A stretch of DNA of 39,842 bases from Sphingomonas yabuuchiae (GTDB lineage: Bacteria > Pseudomonadota > Alphaproteobacteria > Sphingomonadales > Sphingomonadaceae), in the NCBI RefSeq assembly GCF_001477495.1, contig NZ_LDTF01000001.1, positions 1 to 39,842 of the forward strand, read 5' to 3'. The notes below the pieces were generated by a model, which did no database searches, was not told the DNA's origin, and saw nothing but the letters and a program-made list of their open reading frames with translations. Each line of letters begins with the position of its first letter. The stretch's first letter is position 1. The translations under genes were made by a program, and so were the position numbers. This document shows, one piece after another, positions 7,917-15,964 of the stretch.

Positions 7917-8924
7917 TCAGATCTGCAGGCCCATGGTCCGCTGCACGTCGAGCAGCAGCGGCGCAGCCAAATCGCGGGCCTTCTCCGCGCCGCGCTCCAG
8001 GATACGGCCGACTTCGCCGCGATCGTCGAGAAGCCGGGTCAGCCGCTCGCGGATCGGGCCCAGCGTGGCGACGGCCAGGTCGGCCAGTTCGGGCTTGAAC
8101 GCGCCGAAGCCCTGGCCCGCAAACTGCGCCAGCACATCACCGGGCGTGCGGTCGGCCAGCGCGGCGAAGATGGTGATCAGGTTGCGCGCCTCGGCGCGGC
8201 CTTCCAGCCCCTCCATCGTGTCGGGCAGGACGTCCGCGTCGGTCTTGGCCTTGCGGAATTTCTCGGCGATCTGATCATCGGTATCGATCAGCTTGACCAG
8301 CGACATTTCCGACGGGTTCGACTTGGACATCTTGGCCGAGCCGTCGCGCAAGCTCATGATGCGCGGGGCCGCCTTGCTGATGAACGGTTCGGGCAGGGTG
8401 AACAGCTCGCGATCATAGTCGTTATTGAACTTGGTCGCGATGTCGCGCGCCAGCTCCAGATGCTGCTTCTGATCCTCGCCGACGGGGACGTGCGTGGCGT
8501 TGTAGAGCAGCACATCGGCGGCCATCAGCACCGGATAGTCGTACAGCCCGACGCTGGCGCCCTCGCGGTTCTTGCCCGCCTTGTCCTTGAACTGGGTCAT
8601 GCGGTTCAGCCAGCCGACCCGCGCGACATTGTTCAGCAGCCAGCCGAGCTCGCTATGCTGCGGCACGCGGGTCTGGTTGAACAGGATCGAGCGTTCGGGG
8701 TCGATCCCGGCCGCGATCAGCGTCGCGGTCATCTCGATGGTGTTGGCCGCCATCGCCTCGGGCGCGATCCATTCGGTCAGGCCGTGCAGGTCGGCGATGA
8801 AGTACATCGTCTCGCCGCCCTGGGCTTGGATGTCGTCCTGCATCGCCACCCACTGCTTCACGGCGCCCAGATAATTGCCGAGATGAAGGTTGCCCGTGGG
8901 CTTGATGCCGGAAACGACGCGCAT
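7917..8924 (-). CDS. trpS: Tryptophan-tRNA ligase
   Basis: Class I aminoacyl-tRNA synthetase that charges tRNA-Trp. I chose the ATG at 8924 (MRVVSGIKPTGNLHLGNYLG) because the family N-terminus begins here, although the frame is open much further upstream inside murJ; this gives the usual 335 residues. The HIGH-type motif is HLGN at residues 14-17 and the KMSKS loop is AKMSKSNPS near residue 200. ADVLLYNATHVPVGEDQKQHLEL is the conserved central block. It lies 8 bp downstream of murJ on the same strand, so the two genes are probably co-transcribed, and it ends at an intrinsic terminator. Confidence 0.96.
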   Translation of the reverse strand: MRVVSGIKPTGNLHLGNYLGAVKQWVAMQDDIQAQGGETMYFIADLHGLTEWIAPEAMAANTIEMTATLIAAGIDPERSILFNQTRVPQHSELGWLLNNVARVGWLNRMTQFKDKAGKNREGASVGLYDYPVLMAADVLLYNATHVPVGEDQKQHLELARDIATKFNNDYDRELFTLPEPFISKAAPRIMSLRDGSAKMSKSNPSEMSLVKLIDTDDQIAEKFRKAKTDADVLPDTMEGLEGRAEARNLITIFAALADRTPGDVLAQFAGQGFGAFKPELADLAVATLGPIRERLTRLLDDRGEVGRILERGAEKARDLAAPLLLDVQRTMGLQI

Positions 8925-8932
8925 GATGGTCC

Positions 8933-10510
8933 TCAACTGTTGCGGCGAACGAGCCGCTTGATATCTCCGAGACGGAAGGCGCCCGTCGCGAAGGTGGCGA
9001 CCGCATAGACCAGCATCCCCGTCACGACCAGCGTGATGAGCGCGCCCCAGCGCTCCAGGTTGGTGCCGGTGACATAGGGCTGGAACCGCGCGTTGAGCAG
9101 CGCCATCGCCCCGCCCATCAGGATCGCGGCAAGCAGCATCCGCCAGCTGCGCCGCCGCAACTGTGCATCCGCCACGAAATGCCCGCGCCGCGCCAGCGTG
9201 CGATAGAGCAGCACGACATTGACCGTGGAGGCGATGGCGGTCGCCAGCGGCGGCCCCATATGGCCCAGCCACCAGATGAAGATCAGGTTCAGCCCCAGAT
9301 TGACCAGCATCGACCAGGTCGCATAGCGCACCGGCGTCCGCGTATCGGCGCGGGCATAATAGCCGGGCGTCAGCACCTTCACGAGGATATAGCTGGGCAG
9401 CCCGATCGAGAAGGCGGCGAGCGCCTGTGCGGTGTAATAGCTGTTGGTCGCGGTGAACTTGCCATGCTCGAACAGCGCGGCGACGATCGGCTGGCCACAG
9501 ACGATCAGTGCGACCGTGGCGGGCAGGGTGAGCAGCAGCGCCAGCTCCATGCCCCGGTTCTGCGTCTCCATCGCCTCCACCTCCTTGCCCGCCCCCAGCA
9601 GACGCGAGACGGTAGGCAGGAGAACGGTGCCGAGGCCGATGCCGATCAACCCGAGCGGCAACTGGTTCAGTCGGTCGGCGGCATAGATATAGGATACCGA
9701 CCCTTCGGGCAGGAAGCGGGCGGCCAGCGCGGTCGAGATGACGAGGTTGATCTGCACCGCGCCCGCACCGGCGGCGGCGGGCAGGATCAGCTTCATCAAG
9801 CGCTTGACGTCATCGTTGATGACCGGCCGCTTCAGCCGAAGCCGCACGCCCGCACGGCGGCACGCCCACCAGAGCCAGACAAATTGAAGGATGCCCGCGA
9901 CCGTGACCGCGATCGCCTGGTTCCGAGCGGTCGCCATAGGCTCGTGCGTGTGGAAGAACAGCAGGGCGACGATCAGCGTCAGGTTGAGCAGAATCGGCGC
10001 GGCCGCATTCACCCAGAAACGGTGCAGTGAATTGAGGATGCCGCCCAATAGCGACACCAGGCTGATGAACAGCAGATAGGGGAAGGTCAGCCGGTTGAGC
10101 AGAACGATATAGTCGAACTGCGCCGGCGTGCCCTTGCCGTAACCGAAGGTCTGGACCCAAGTGACGGGCCAGGCGGCCAGCTCGACGATCGCGGTCATGA
10201 CGATCAGCACGGGCAGCAAGACCGACAGCGCGTTCTCGGCAAAGGCCAGGCCATGCGCCAGGCCTGAGCCTTCCGCCGCCTTATCCCCTTCCGCCACCTT
10301 GCGGTTGAACATCGGGATGAAGGCGGCGGAAAAGGCGCCCTCCGCAAAGAGGGCGCGAAACATATTGGGGAGGCGAAACGCGATCTGGAACGCGTCGGAG
10401 GCGAAGTTCGCGCCCACGAAGCGGAAGAACAGCGAGTCGCGAACCAGACCAAGCACGCGGCTGGCCAGAGTCAGCCCGCCGACCGAGCCCAGCGCCTTGG
10501 TCAGGTTCAT
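8933..10510 (-). CDS. murJ: Lipid II flippase MurJ
   Basis: MOP-superfamily integral membrane protein that moves the peptidoglycan precursor lipid II to the periplasmic side of the inner membrane. The 525-residue product has about fourteen hydrophobic helices. It starts with the family N-terminus MNLTKALGSVGGLTLASRVLG, followed by RDSLFFRFVGANFASDAFQIAFRLPN and FAEGAFSAAFIPMF, the typical MurJ signature. It is the first gene of a leftward murJ-trpS pair, 13 bp downstream of the end of secB, so a secB-murJ-trpS transcript is plausible. Confidence 0.95.
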   Translation of the reverse strand: MNLTKALGSVGGLTLASRVLGLVRDSLFFRFVGANFASDAFQIAFRLPNMFRALFAEGAFSAAFIPMFNRKVAEGDKAAEGSGLAHGLAFAENALSVLLPVLIVMTAIVELAAWPVTWVQTFGYGKGTPAQFDYIVLLNRLTFPYLLFISLVSLLGGILNSLHRFWVNAAAPILLNLTLIVALLFFHTHEPMATARNQAIAVTVAGILQFVWLWWACRRAGVRLRLKRPVINDDVKRLMKLILPAAAGAGAVQINLVISTALAARFLPEGSVSYIYAADRLNQLPLGLIGIGLGTVLLPTVSRLLGAGKEVEAMETQNRGMELALLLTLPATVALIVCGQPIVAALFEHGKFTATNSYYTAQALAAFSIGLPSYILVKVLTPGYYARADTRTPVRYATWSMLVNLGLNLIFIWWLGHMGPPLATAIASTVNVVLLYRTLARRGHFVADAQLRRRSWRMLLAAILMGGAMALLNARFQPYVTGTNLERWGALITLVVTGMLVYAVATFATGAFRLGDIKRLVRRNS

Positions 10511-10523
10511 CTGTCAGGCCGGA

Positions 10524-11030
10524 TCAGGCGTGGCCGGTTTCCGGGGTGTTGGGCTGCGCCCCCGCCTGGGCGTCCGCCTGCTGCAGGTACAGCTGCGCGA
10601 AGTCGATCGGCTCCAGCATCAGGGGCGGGAAGCCGCCGTCGCGCACCGCATCGGCCAGCACGCGGCGGGCGAAGGGGAAAAGCAAGCGCGGCGCTTCGCC
10701 CAGCATGAAGGGCTGGATCTGGTCGGCGGGCACGTTGCGGAAACCGAAGAGACCGGCATAGCTGAGGTCGACGATGAAGGCGGTCTTGCCCTCGGACTCG
10801 GCGCGAACCTCGATCTTCAGGGTCAGCTCATGGACTTCCTCGCCGACCTGCGCCGCCGAGATGTTGAACTGCACGTCGATGCCCGGCGCGGTCTGTGCCT
10901 GGTAGATGGCGGGCGCGTTCGGGTTTTCGAACGACAGATCCTTCACATATTGCGAGATCATACCGGCGGCGGGGCCGGCATCGTCGCCGTTCGGCGCTTC
11001 AAAACCCTGCGGCAAACCCTGTTCGTCCAT
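10524..11030 (-). CDS. secB: Protein-export chaperone SecB
   Basis: Cytosolic homotetrameric chaperone that keeps preproteins unfolded and delivers them to SecA. I chose the ATG at 11030 (MDEQGLPQGFE), which has AAGAAGG 8 bp upstream, rather than the in-frame ATG at 11057; this gives 168 residues. Family segments include SQYVKDLSFENPNAP, VQFNISAAQVGEEVHELTLK, YAGLFGFRNVPADQIQPF and APRLLFPFARRVLADAVRDGGFPPL. The Gln/Ala-rich tail is common in alphaproteobacterial SecB. It is divergent from the Tim44-domain gene, which often accompanies secB in this class. Confidence 0.95.
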   Translation of the reverse strand: MDEQGLPQGFEAPNGDDAGPAAGMISQYVKDLSFENPNAPAIYQAQTAPGIDVQFNISAAQVGEEVHELTLKIEVRAESEGKTAFIVDLSYAGLFGFRNVPADQIQPFMLGEAPRLLFPFARRVLADAVRDGGFPPLMLEPIDFAQLYLQQADAQAGAQPNTPETGHA

Positions 11031-11218
11031 CGTCGATACCTTCTTGCGTGAGATCAAAGGAGATTAGGAACCGAAAGGGCGGGTTCGCGCGTTCGGCCTT
11101 ATAGCCGTTGCGCGTAGCAGCGGGTCGGCATGGTTTCAACCTTGCCCGCTTCGTCGGAGGGCCGGGTTTTCATTGTCGGCTGCTGCGCCTATATCGGTCA
11201 CGATAGTGAAAGGCGCCT

Positions 11219-11872
11219 GTGTTGTTATTCTACGTCGTTCTTCTCGCGATGGTCGCGCTCTTCCTCGCACTGCGGCTATACAGCGTGCTGGGCAAGCGCA
11301 CCGGCCATGAACAGCAGCCGCTGGCGCGCAGCGCCGACGACCGGCCGTTGCCCGTCACGCTGCCTCGCGCGACCGAGGCGGCGCAGGCGTCCGCGCCCGT
11401 CGCCAACCGGAACATCGATCCGCGCGCCGAACAGGGCCTTCGCGCGGTGATCGCGGGCGAGGCGGGCTTCGACGTGGCGCAATTCCTGAACGGCGCGCAG
11501 GCCGCCTATCGCATGACGTTGGAAGCCTTTTGGAAGGGCGACGAGGACGTACTGGCCGATCTGGTCGAGCGCGACGTGCTCGCCGCTTTCGCCGAGGCGA
11601 TCGAACAGCGGCGCGAGGCGGGCCAGACGCTCGACAACCGCCTGATCCGGGTCGAGAGCGCGAAGATCGTCGATGCCCAGGTCGAGGGTCGCGAGGCGCG
11701 CATCACGGTCCGCTTCGATGCGGACATCGCCGCTGTCACGCGCGATGCCGAGGGGCATGTCATCGCCGGTTCGCTGAGCGATGCGGTCGAGACGCATGAT
11801 GTCTGGACCTTCGCCCGGACGCTGAAGAGCGGCGATCCGAACTGGAAGCTCGTTGACACCGACGAAGCCTGA
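11219..11872 (+). CDS. Tim44/TimA-like domain protein, membrane-anchored
   Basis: Protein of 217 residues from a GTG at 11219. An N-terminal membrane anchor (LLFYVVLLAMVALFLALRLYSVLG) is followed by a low-complexity linker and, from about residue 75, a Tim44-like domain (FLNGAQAAYRMTLEAFWKGDEDVLADLV, later ITVRFDADIAAVTRD and DVWTFARTLKSGDPNWKLVDTD). The family is related to mitochondrial Tim44 and is typically found in alphaproteobacteria beside secB, mltA and smr, exactly as here. The exact role is not established; a function near protein translocation or membrane assembly is inference. mltA follows after 17 bp. Confidence 0.85.
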   Translation: MLLFYVVLLAMVALFLALRLYSVLGKRTGHEQQPLARSADDRPLPVTLPRATEAAQASAPVANRNIDPRAEQGLRAVIAGEAGFDVAQFLNGAQAAYRMTLEAFWKGDEDVLADLVERDVLAAFAEAIEQRREAGQTLDNRLIRVESAKIVDAQVEGREARITVRFDADIAAVTRDAEGHVIAGSLSDAVETHDVWTFARTLKSGDPNWKLVDTDEA

Positions 11873-11889
11873 TCCGGCCTGACGGGGGA

Positions 11890-13257
11890 ATGATCGCGTT
11901 GAGGGGGTATCGCGTCGCGACCATGGTCGCGCTTTCGGTCAGCCTGTCGGCCTGTGCGGGTCGGATTGTGCCGCCGGGTGCGTCGGCATCCTATCCGTCG
12001 CGAGGCGAAGCGCAGCCCCAGCCCAGGCCACAACCCCGCCCGCGGCCGGGCGGCTCGTCCGTTCAGCCCAGCGGCCCCAGCGTCTCACGCGTGCCCGATG
12101 GCCCGGTGCGGATCGTCGGCGCGACGCCGCTGCCAGCGACCCCGGTCGTGGCGATTCCCGGTGCGGCCACGGCGGCGCAGGCCGGTGTGCTGGCGGGGCC
12201 GCCGGTCGCCTCTCTGCCGATCACCGAACCGCAGGCCGAGGCGGCGCGTGCCGCCTTCCTGCTGTCCTGCCCCGGCCTGATGCGCCGCACCGACGCCAGC
12301 GGCTTGACGCAAGGCGCGGACTGGCAAGCGGCCTGCCAGGCCGCCGCCAGCGTGCCGCGCGGGCAAGCCCGCAATTTCTTTGCCCGCTATTTCGAGGCGG
12401 TGCAGGTCGGCGATGGCCGGTCGCTGGCGACGGGCTATTACGAGCCGGAGATTGCGGGCTCGCGCGATCGGCGCTCGGGCTATGAGGTGCCGATCTATGC
12501 CCGTCCGCGCGACCTGATCGATGTCGATCTGGGAGCGTTCAGCACCGACCTGAAGGGCAAGAAGGTGCGCGGCAAGGTTCAGGGCACCAACCTCGTCCCC
12601 TATGACGATCGAACTGCGATCGAGCAGGGCTCGCTGGAGGGGCGTGCGCCGATCCTCGCCTGGGGTGCCGACCCGGTCGAAGTGTTCTTCCTCCAGATCC
12701 AGGGTTCGGGACGGCTTCGGCTGCCCGATGGCGGGATCATGCGGATCGGTTATGATACGCAGAATGGCCGCGACTATACCGGCATCGGCGCGCTGATGAA
12801 GGCGCGCGGGCTGCTGGGGCCGGGGCAGACCTCGATGCAGGGGATAGTCGCCTGGCTGCATGACCATCCCGAGGAAGGTCGCGCGATCATGCGCGAGAAC
12901 AAGAGCTTCGTCTTCTTCCGCGAGTTGAACGGCGCGCCGCAGGGGGCGATGGGCTATGCGGTGATCGGACAGGTCAGCGTGGCGGCGGACCCGAAGTTCG
13001 TGCCCTTGGGCGCACCGGTGTTCCTGTCGATGGACCGGCAGGATGCGACCGGACTGTGGGTGGCGCAGGATACGGGTGGCGCGATCAAGGGCTCCAACCG
13101 CTTCGACACCTTCTGGGGCGCGGGCGATACGGCGCGGGCTGTCGCGGGCGGCATGTCGGCGCGGGGTACGGCCTTCCTGATGCTGCCCATCGGAACGCTG
13201 GCGCGGGCCGGGATCACGGCTCCTGTCGGGACGGTCGGTGCGATCCCTCAACCCTGA
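11890..13257 (+). CDS. mltA: Membrane-bound lytic murein transglycosylase A, lipoprotein
   Basis: Cleaves the MurNAc-GlcNAc bond of peptidoglycan with formation of 1,6-anhydroMurNAc. The 455-residue product has a signal peptide ending in a lipobox LSAC with the lipidated cysteine at residue 22, then a Pro/Gln-rich linker to about residue 100. The MltA beta-barrel domain carries TGYYEPEIAGS, and the 3D domain near the C-terminus has QDTGGAIKGSNRFDTFWGAG, whose aspartate matches the catalytic residue of the family. It overlaps the next gene (smr) by 20 bp, which suggests coupled translation. It belongs to the rightward Tim44-mltA-smr operon. Confidence 0.95.
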   Translation: MIALRGYRVATMVALSVSLSACAGRIVPPGASASYPSRGEAQPQPRPQPRPRPGGSSVQPSGPSVSRVPDGPVRIVGATPLPATPVVAIPGAATAAQAGVLAGPPVASLPITEPQAEAARAAFLLSCPGLMRRTDASGLTQGADWQAACQAAASVPRGQARNFFARYFEAVQVGDGRSLATGYYEPEIAGSRDRRSGYEVPIYARPRDLIDVDLGAFSTDLKGKKVRGKVQGTNLVPYDDRTAIEQGSLEGRAPILAWGADPVEVFFLQIQGSGRLRLPDGGIMRIGYDTQNGRDYTGIGALMKARGLLGPGQTSMQGIVAWLHDHPEEGRAIMRENKSFVFFRELNGAPQGAMGYAVIGQVSVAADPKFVPLGAPVFLSMDRQDATGLWVAQDTGGAIKGSNRFDTFWGAGDTARAVAGGMSARGTAFLMLPIGTLARAGITAPVGTVGAIPQP

Positions 13258-13810
13258 CGAGGCGCATCTCTGGGCGCGGGTGATGGAAACGGTGCGTCCC
13301 TTACGCGCCGCCATCGTGCCCGCTCGACCCGCGCCGCCACCGCCGACCATGGAGGCGGTGTTCCAGGAAACGCCCGGCGCGCCCAAGGTGCGGGTGAAGG
13401 GCCGTGTGCCGCCGCTCCGCCAGCCCGCGCCGCCGCCTGTCGCCGTGAAGAAGGGGCCGGGCGAGACGCTCGACGGCGGCTGGGACAAGCGCCTGTCGCG
13501 GGGTAGCGTCATGCCCGACAGTTCGCTCGACCTGCATGGCCATACGCTCGCCTCGGCGCACGCGCTGCTCGACCAGGGGCTGGGCCGCGCGATCGCGCGC
13601 GGCGACCGGGTGCTGCTGCTGGTGACGGGCAAGCCGCCGCGTCCCGAAAGCGAACGGCCCCATGCACGCGGCGCAATCCGCGCGGCGATCAGCGACTGGC
13701 TGGGCGCCTCACGCCATGCCGATTCAATCGCAGCGATCCGGGGTGCCCATCCACGCCATGGCGGGCAGGGCGCGCTCTATATCGTGTTCAGGCGCCCGCG
13801 CGAGCGATGA
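13238..13810 (+). CDS. Smr/MutS2-type domain protein
   Basis: Protein of 190 residues from a GTG at 13238, inside the end of mltA. An N-terminal proline-rich linker of about 90 residues leads to a Smr domain: LDLHGHTLASAHALLDQGL with the LDLHG motif, DRVLLLVTGKP (here GKP replaces the more usual GKG), GAIRAAISDWL and PRHGGQGALYIVF. Smr domains are nucleic-acid nickases or RNases in characterised cases; the substrate here is unknown. Its last 23 bp overlap the convergent end of dapE. Third gene of the Tim44-mltA-smr set. Confidence 0.9.
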   Translation: MRSLNPDEAHLWARVMETVRPLRAAIVPARPAPPPPTMEAVFQETPGAPKVRVKGRVPPLRQPAPPPVAVKKGPGETLDGGWDKRLSRGSVMPDSSLDLHGHTLASAHALLDQGLGRAIARGDRVLLLVTGKPPRPESERPHARGAIRAAISDWLGASRHADSIAAIRGAHPRHGGQGALYIVFRRPRER

Positions 13811-14903
13811 CGCCCGCATAGATGCGGGTCAGCGCGTAAAGGTCATCGACCGCCACTGCTTCGTCCACCTTGTGCATCGTCGCGTTGAGCAGGCCGAACT
13901 CGACCGTCGGGCACAGTTTCGACAGGAAGCGCGCGTCGGAGGTGCCGCCGGTGGTCGAGAGCTCGGGCTCGATCCCCGTCTCGGCACGGATGGCGTCGGC
14001 GATCATGGCGGAGAAGGCACCCGGCTGGGTCAGGAACGCCTCGCCCGAGATGCGGCCCGTCACCTGGGCGGCGGGGGCATGGGTGCGGGCGATCGCGGTG
14101 ATCCGCTCGACCAGCGCCGCGCCGTTCTGTTCGTCGTTGAAGCGGATCGACAGCCGCGCCTGCGCCGCCCCCGGAATGACGTTGGTCGCCGGGTTGCCGA
14201 CATGCAGGTCGGTGATCTCGATATTGGACGGCTGGAACCAGGCATTGCCGGTGTCGAGCGTGATCCCCTCGATCTCGGCCAGCATCGCGATCAGTGGGGT
14301 GATCGGATTGTCGGCCAGATGCGGATAGGCGACATGGCCCTGCCGCCCCGGCACGGTGATCCAGATATTGACCGAGCCGCGCCGTCCGATCTTCATCATG
14401 TCGCCCAGCCGCTGCGCCGAGGTCGGCTCGCCGACCAGGCACAGGTCGGGGGCCACCCCTCGCTCGGCCATCCGATCGATCAGCGCGCGGGTGCCATAGA
14501 CGGCGGGACCTTCCTCGTCGCCGGTGATGATCAGCGAGAGCGGGATGGTCGGATCGGTCGGGATGGCGGCCACGAAGGCGGCGATCGCACCCTTCATGTC
14601 CACCGCGCCGCGCCCGAACAGCAGCCCGTCGCGCACGTCGCCGGAAAAGGGCGAACCCTGCCAGCCGTCCCCGGCGGGTACCACATCGACATGGCCCGCA
14701 AAGGCCAGATGCGTGCCCGTCCCGCCCCGCATGGCCAGCAGATTCTCGACCGGACCATCGGGTTCCTCGCCGACCGTGAAACGATCCACGGTAAAGCCCA
14801 GCGGCACCAGCGCGGCCTCCAGCACGTCGAACACGGAGCCACGCGCGGGCGTGACGCTGTCGGCCCGGATCAGGGACTGGGCGAGGGTTAGGGCATCGGT
14901 CAT
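13788..14903 (-). CDS. dapE: Succinyl-diaminopimelate desuccinylase
   Basis: Zinc-dependent M20-family hydrolase converting N-succinyl-LL-diaminopimelate to LL-diaminopimelate in the lysine and peptidoglycan pathway. I prefer the ATG at 14903 (MTDALTLAQSLIRADSVTP), which fits the family N-terminus and gives 371 residues; the frame is open to 14939. Metal-site motifs are AGHVDVVPAGD and GAVDMKGAIAAF (Asp), the catalytic and metal Glu pair in TGDEEGPA, and the C-terminal histidine in GLLNATMHKVDEAV. There is no clear Shine-Dalgarno sequence at either start. Its 3' end overlaps the smr gene on the other strand. Confidence 0.95.
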   Translation of the reverse strand: MTDALTLAQSLIRADSVTPARGSVFDVLEAALVPLGFTVDRFTVGEEPDGPVENLLAMRGGTGTHLAFAGHVDVVPAGDGWQGSPFSGDVRDGLLFGRGAVDMKGAIAAFVAAIPTDPTIPLSLIITGDEEGPAVYGTRALIDRMAERGVAPDLCLVGEPTSAQRLGDMMKIGRRGSVNIWITVPGRQGHVAYPHLADNPITPLIAMLAEIEGITLDTGNAWFQPSNIEITDLHVGNPATNVIPGAAQARLSIRFNDEQNGAALVERITAIARTHAPAAQVTGRISGEAFLTQPGAFSAMIADAIRAETGIEPELSTTGGTSDARFLSKLCPTVEFGLLNATMHKVDEAVAVDDLYALTRIYAGVIARAGA

Positions 14904-15014
14904 GCCGCGCGGCATAGGCAGCGCGCGCGCGGACGGCAATCATGCGATTGACGACGCTTACGGAGCCGATGTGCCCCGACATCGTTCCAGCCCCTGCGTA
15001 ACAGGAGTGATGTG

Positions 15015-15185
15015 ATGAACAACCCCGATCCCAACGGCCACAAGGCCGGCAAGCGGCTGCTGCTCTGGTTGCTGATCGCGCTCGGGATCGCCGGGGTGCT
15101 GCTCTACACCTTCACGTCGCGCGTCGCCGAACCGGCGGGCGAGCAGCGGGCGCCCTTGAACGACGTTCCTCCGGCCGCGCGGTAA
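15015..15185 (+). CDS. Small single-span membrane protein, 56 residues
   Basis: ATG at 15015, preceded by a good ribosome-binding site (aggag at 15003-15007, 7 bp spacing). The product starts with a polar, basic N-terminus (MNNPDPNGHKAGKR), has one hydrophobic span (LLLWLLIALGIAGVLLYTF, about residues 15-33) and a short polar tail (APLNDVPPAAR). The charge pattern suggests a cytoplasmic N-terminus and an inner-membrane anchor. I recognise no family. It stands alone between divergent dapE and the convergent GST gene. The ribosome-binding site and clean membrane topology are the reasons to believe it is real. Confidence 0.65.
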   Translation: MNNPDPNGHKAGKRLLLWLLIALGIAGVLLYTFTSRVAEPAGEQRAPLNDVPPAAR

Positions 15186-15203
15186 GCGGGCGGGGGCGTG
15201 GCC

Positions 15204-15866
15204 TCACCCCACGGGCTGTTCGAATCGCTCGATCACCCATTCTTCTTCCTGCGCGGCGGCGATCCAGTCCTGCATGAAGGGGTGGCGCAGGACCGCGTCC
15301 ATATAGGGCACGGCAAAGCGAGCGACGGGCAGTTGATAGGTGACGATCCGCGTCACCACCGGCGCGAACATGATGTCCGCCGCGCCGAACTCTCCGAACA
15401 GGAAATTGCCGCCTCCGCCGAAGCGCGCCCGCGCCTGCGCCCACAACTCCATCATCCGCTTCAGATCGACGATCACGTCGTCATCGGGCATCCGGGCGGG
15501 ATAGACCTGACGGATGTTCATGCTGTGCTTGCGGCGCAGCGCGACGAAGCTGGAGTGCATCTCGGCCGCCATCGACCGGGCCATGGCGCGCGCGGCATCG
15601 TCGGCGGGCCAGAAGCGGTCGCGTCCGACCTTGTCGGCGAGGAAGTCGATGATCGCCAGGCTGTCCCAGACCACCGCCTCGCCGTCCCACAGGATCGGCA
15701 CCTTGCCCGACGACGGCGCGAACTCCGCGCCCTCACGCCGCTTGTCCCAGTCTGCGTCGTAAAGCGGCACGACCACCTCCTCGAACGAAAGTCCCGACTG
15801 CCGACAGGCGAGCCAGCCGCGCAGGGACCAGGAGGAATAGGCCTTGTTGCCGATGATGAGCTTCAT
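15204..15866 (-). CDS. Glutathione S-transferase family protein
   Basis: Protein of 220 residues from the ATG at 15866 (MKLIIGNKAYSSWSLRGWLA); the longer open frame to 15953 crosses the terminator of the neighbouring gene and is unlikely. The N-terminal thioredoxin fold has NKAYSSWSLRGWLACRQSG in the glutathione-site position, the cis-proline in SSGKVPILWDG, and WDSLAIIDFLAD with the gamma-glutamyl-binding Asp/Ser pair. The C-terminal helical GST domain follows, including FGAADIMFAPVVTRI. The substrate is unknown. The family is commonly annotated as a GST in sphingomonads. It lies downstream of the receptor's terminator and so has its own promoter. Confidence 0.88.
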   Translation of the reverse strand: MKLIIGNKAYSSWSLRGWLACRQSGLSFEEVVVPLYDADWDKRREGAEFAPSSGKVPILWDGEAVVWDSLAIIDFLADKVGRDRFWPADDAARAMARSMAAEMHSSFVALRRKHSMNIRQVYPARMPDDDVIVDLKRMMELWAQARARFGGGGNFLFGEFGAADIMFAPVVTRIVTYQLPVARFAVPYMDAVLRHPFMQDWIAAAQEEEWVIERFEQPVG

Positions 15867-15908
15867 AGACCAAGGGGTAACGGCCCCGCCGGGCGGCCGC
15901 AACCGAAC

Positions 15909-15944
15909 AAAAAAAGGCCCGCCCGGGGAACCGGACGGGCCTTT
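15909..15944 (-). terminator. Intrinsic terminator of the TonB-dependent receptor gene
   Basis: On the minus strand AAAGGCCCG pairs with CGGGCCTTT, with an inner CCGG / CCGG extension around a short loop, followed by seven T residues. It starts about 20 bp after the receptor stop codon and lies between that gene and the GST start. The A run on the other flank makes it potentially bidirectional. Confidence 0.9.
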
Positions 15945-15964
15945 CGCTTCCAACGGACGCCGGA

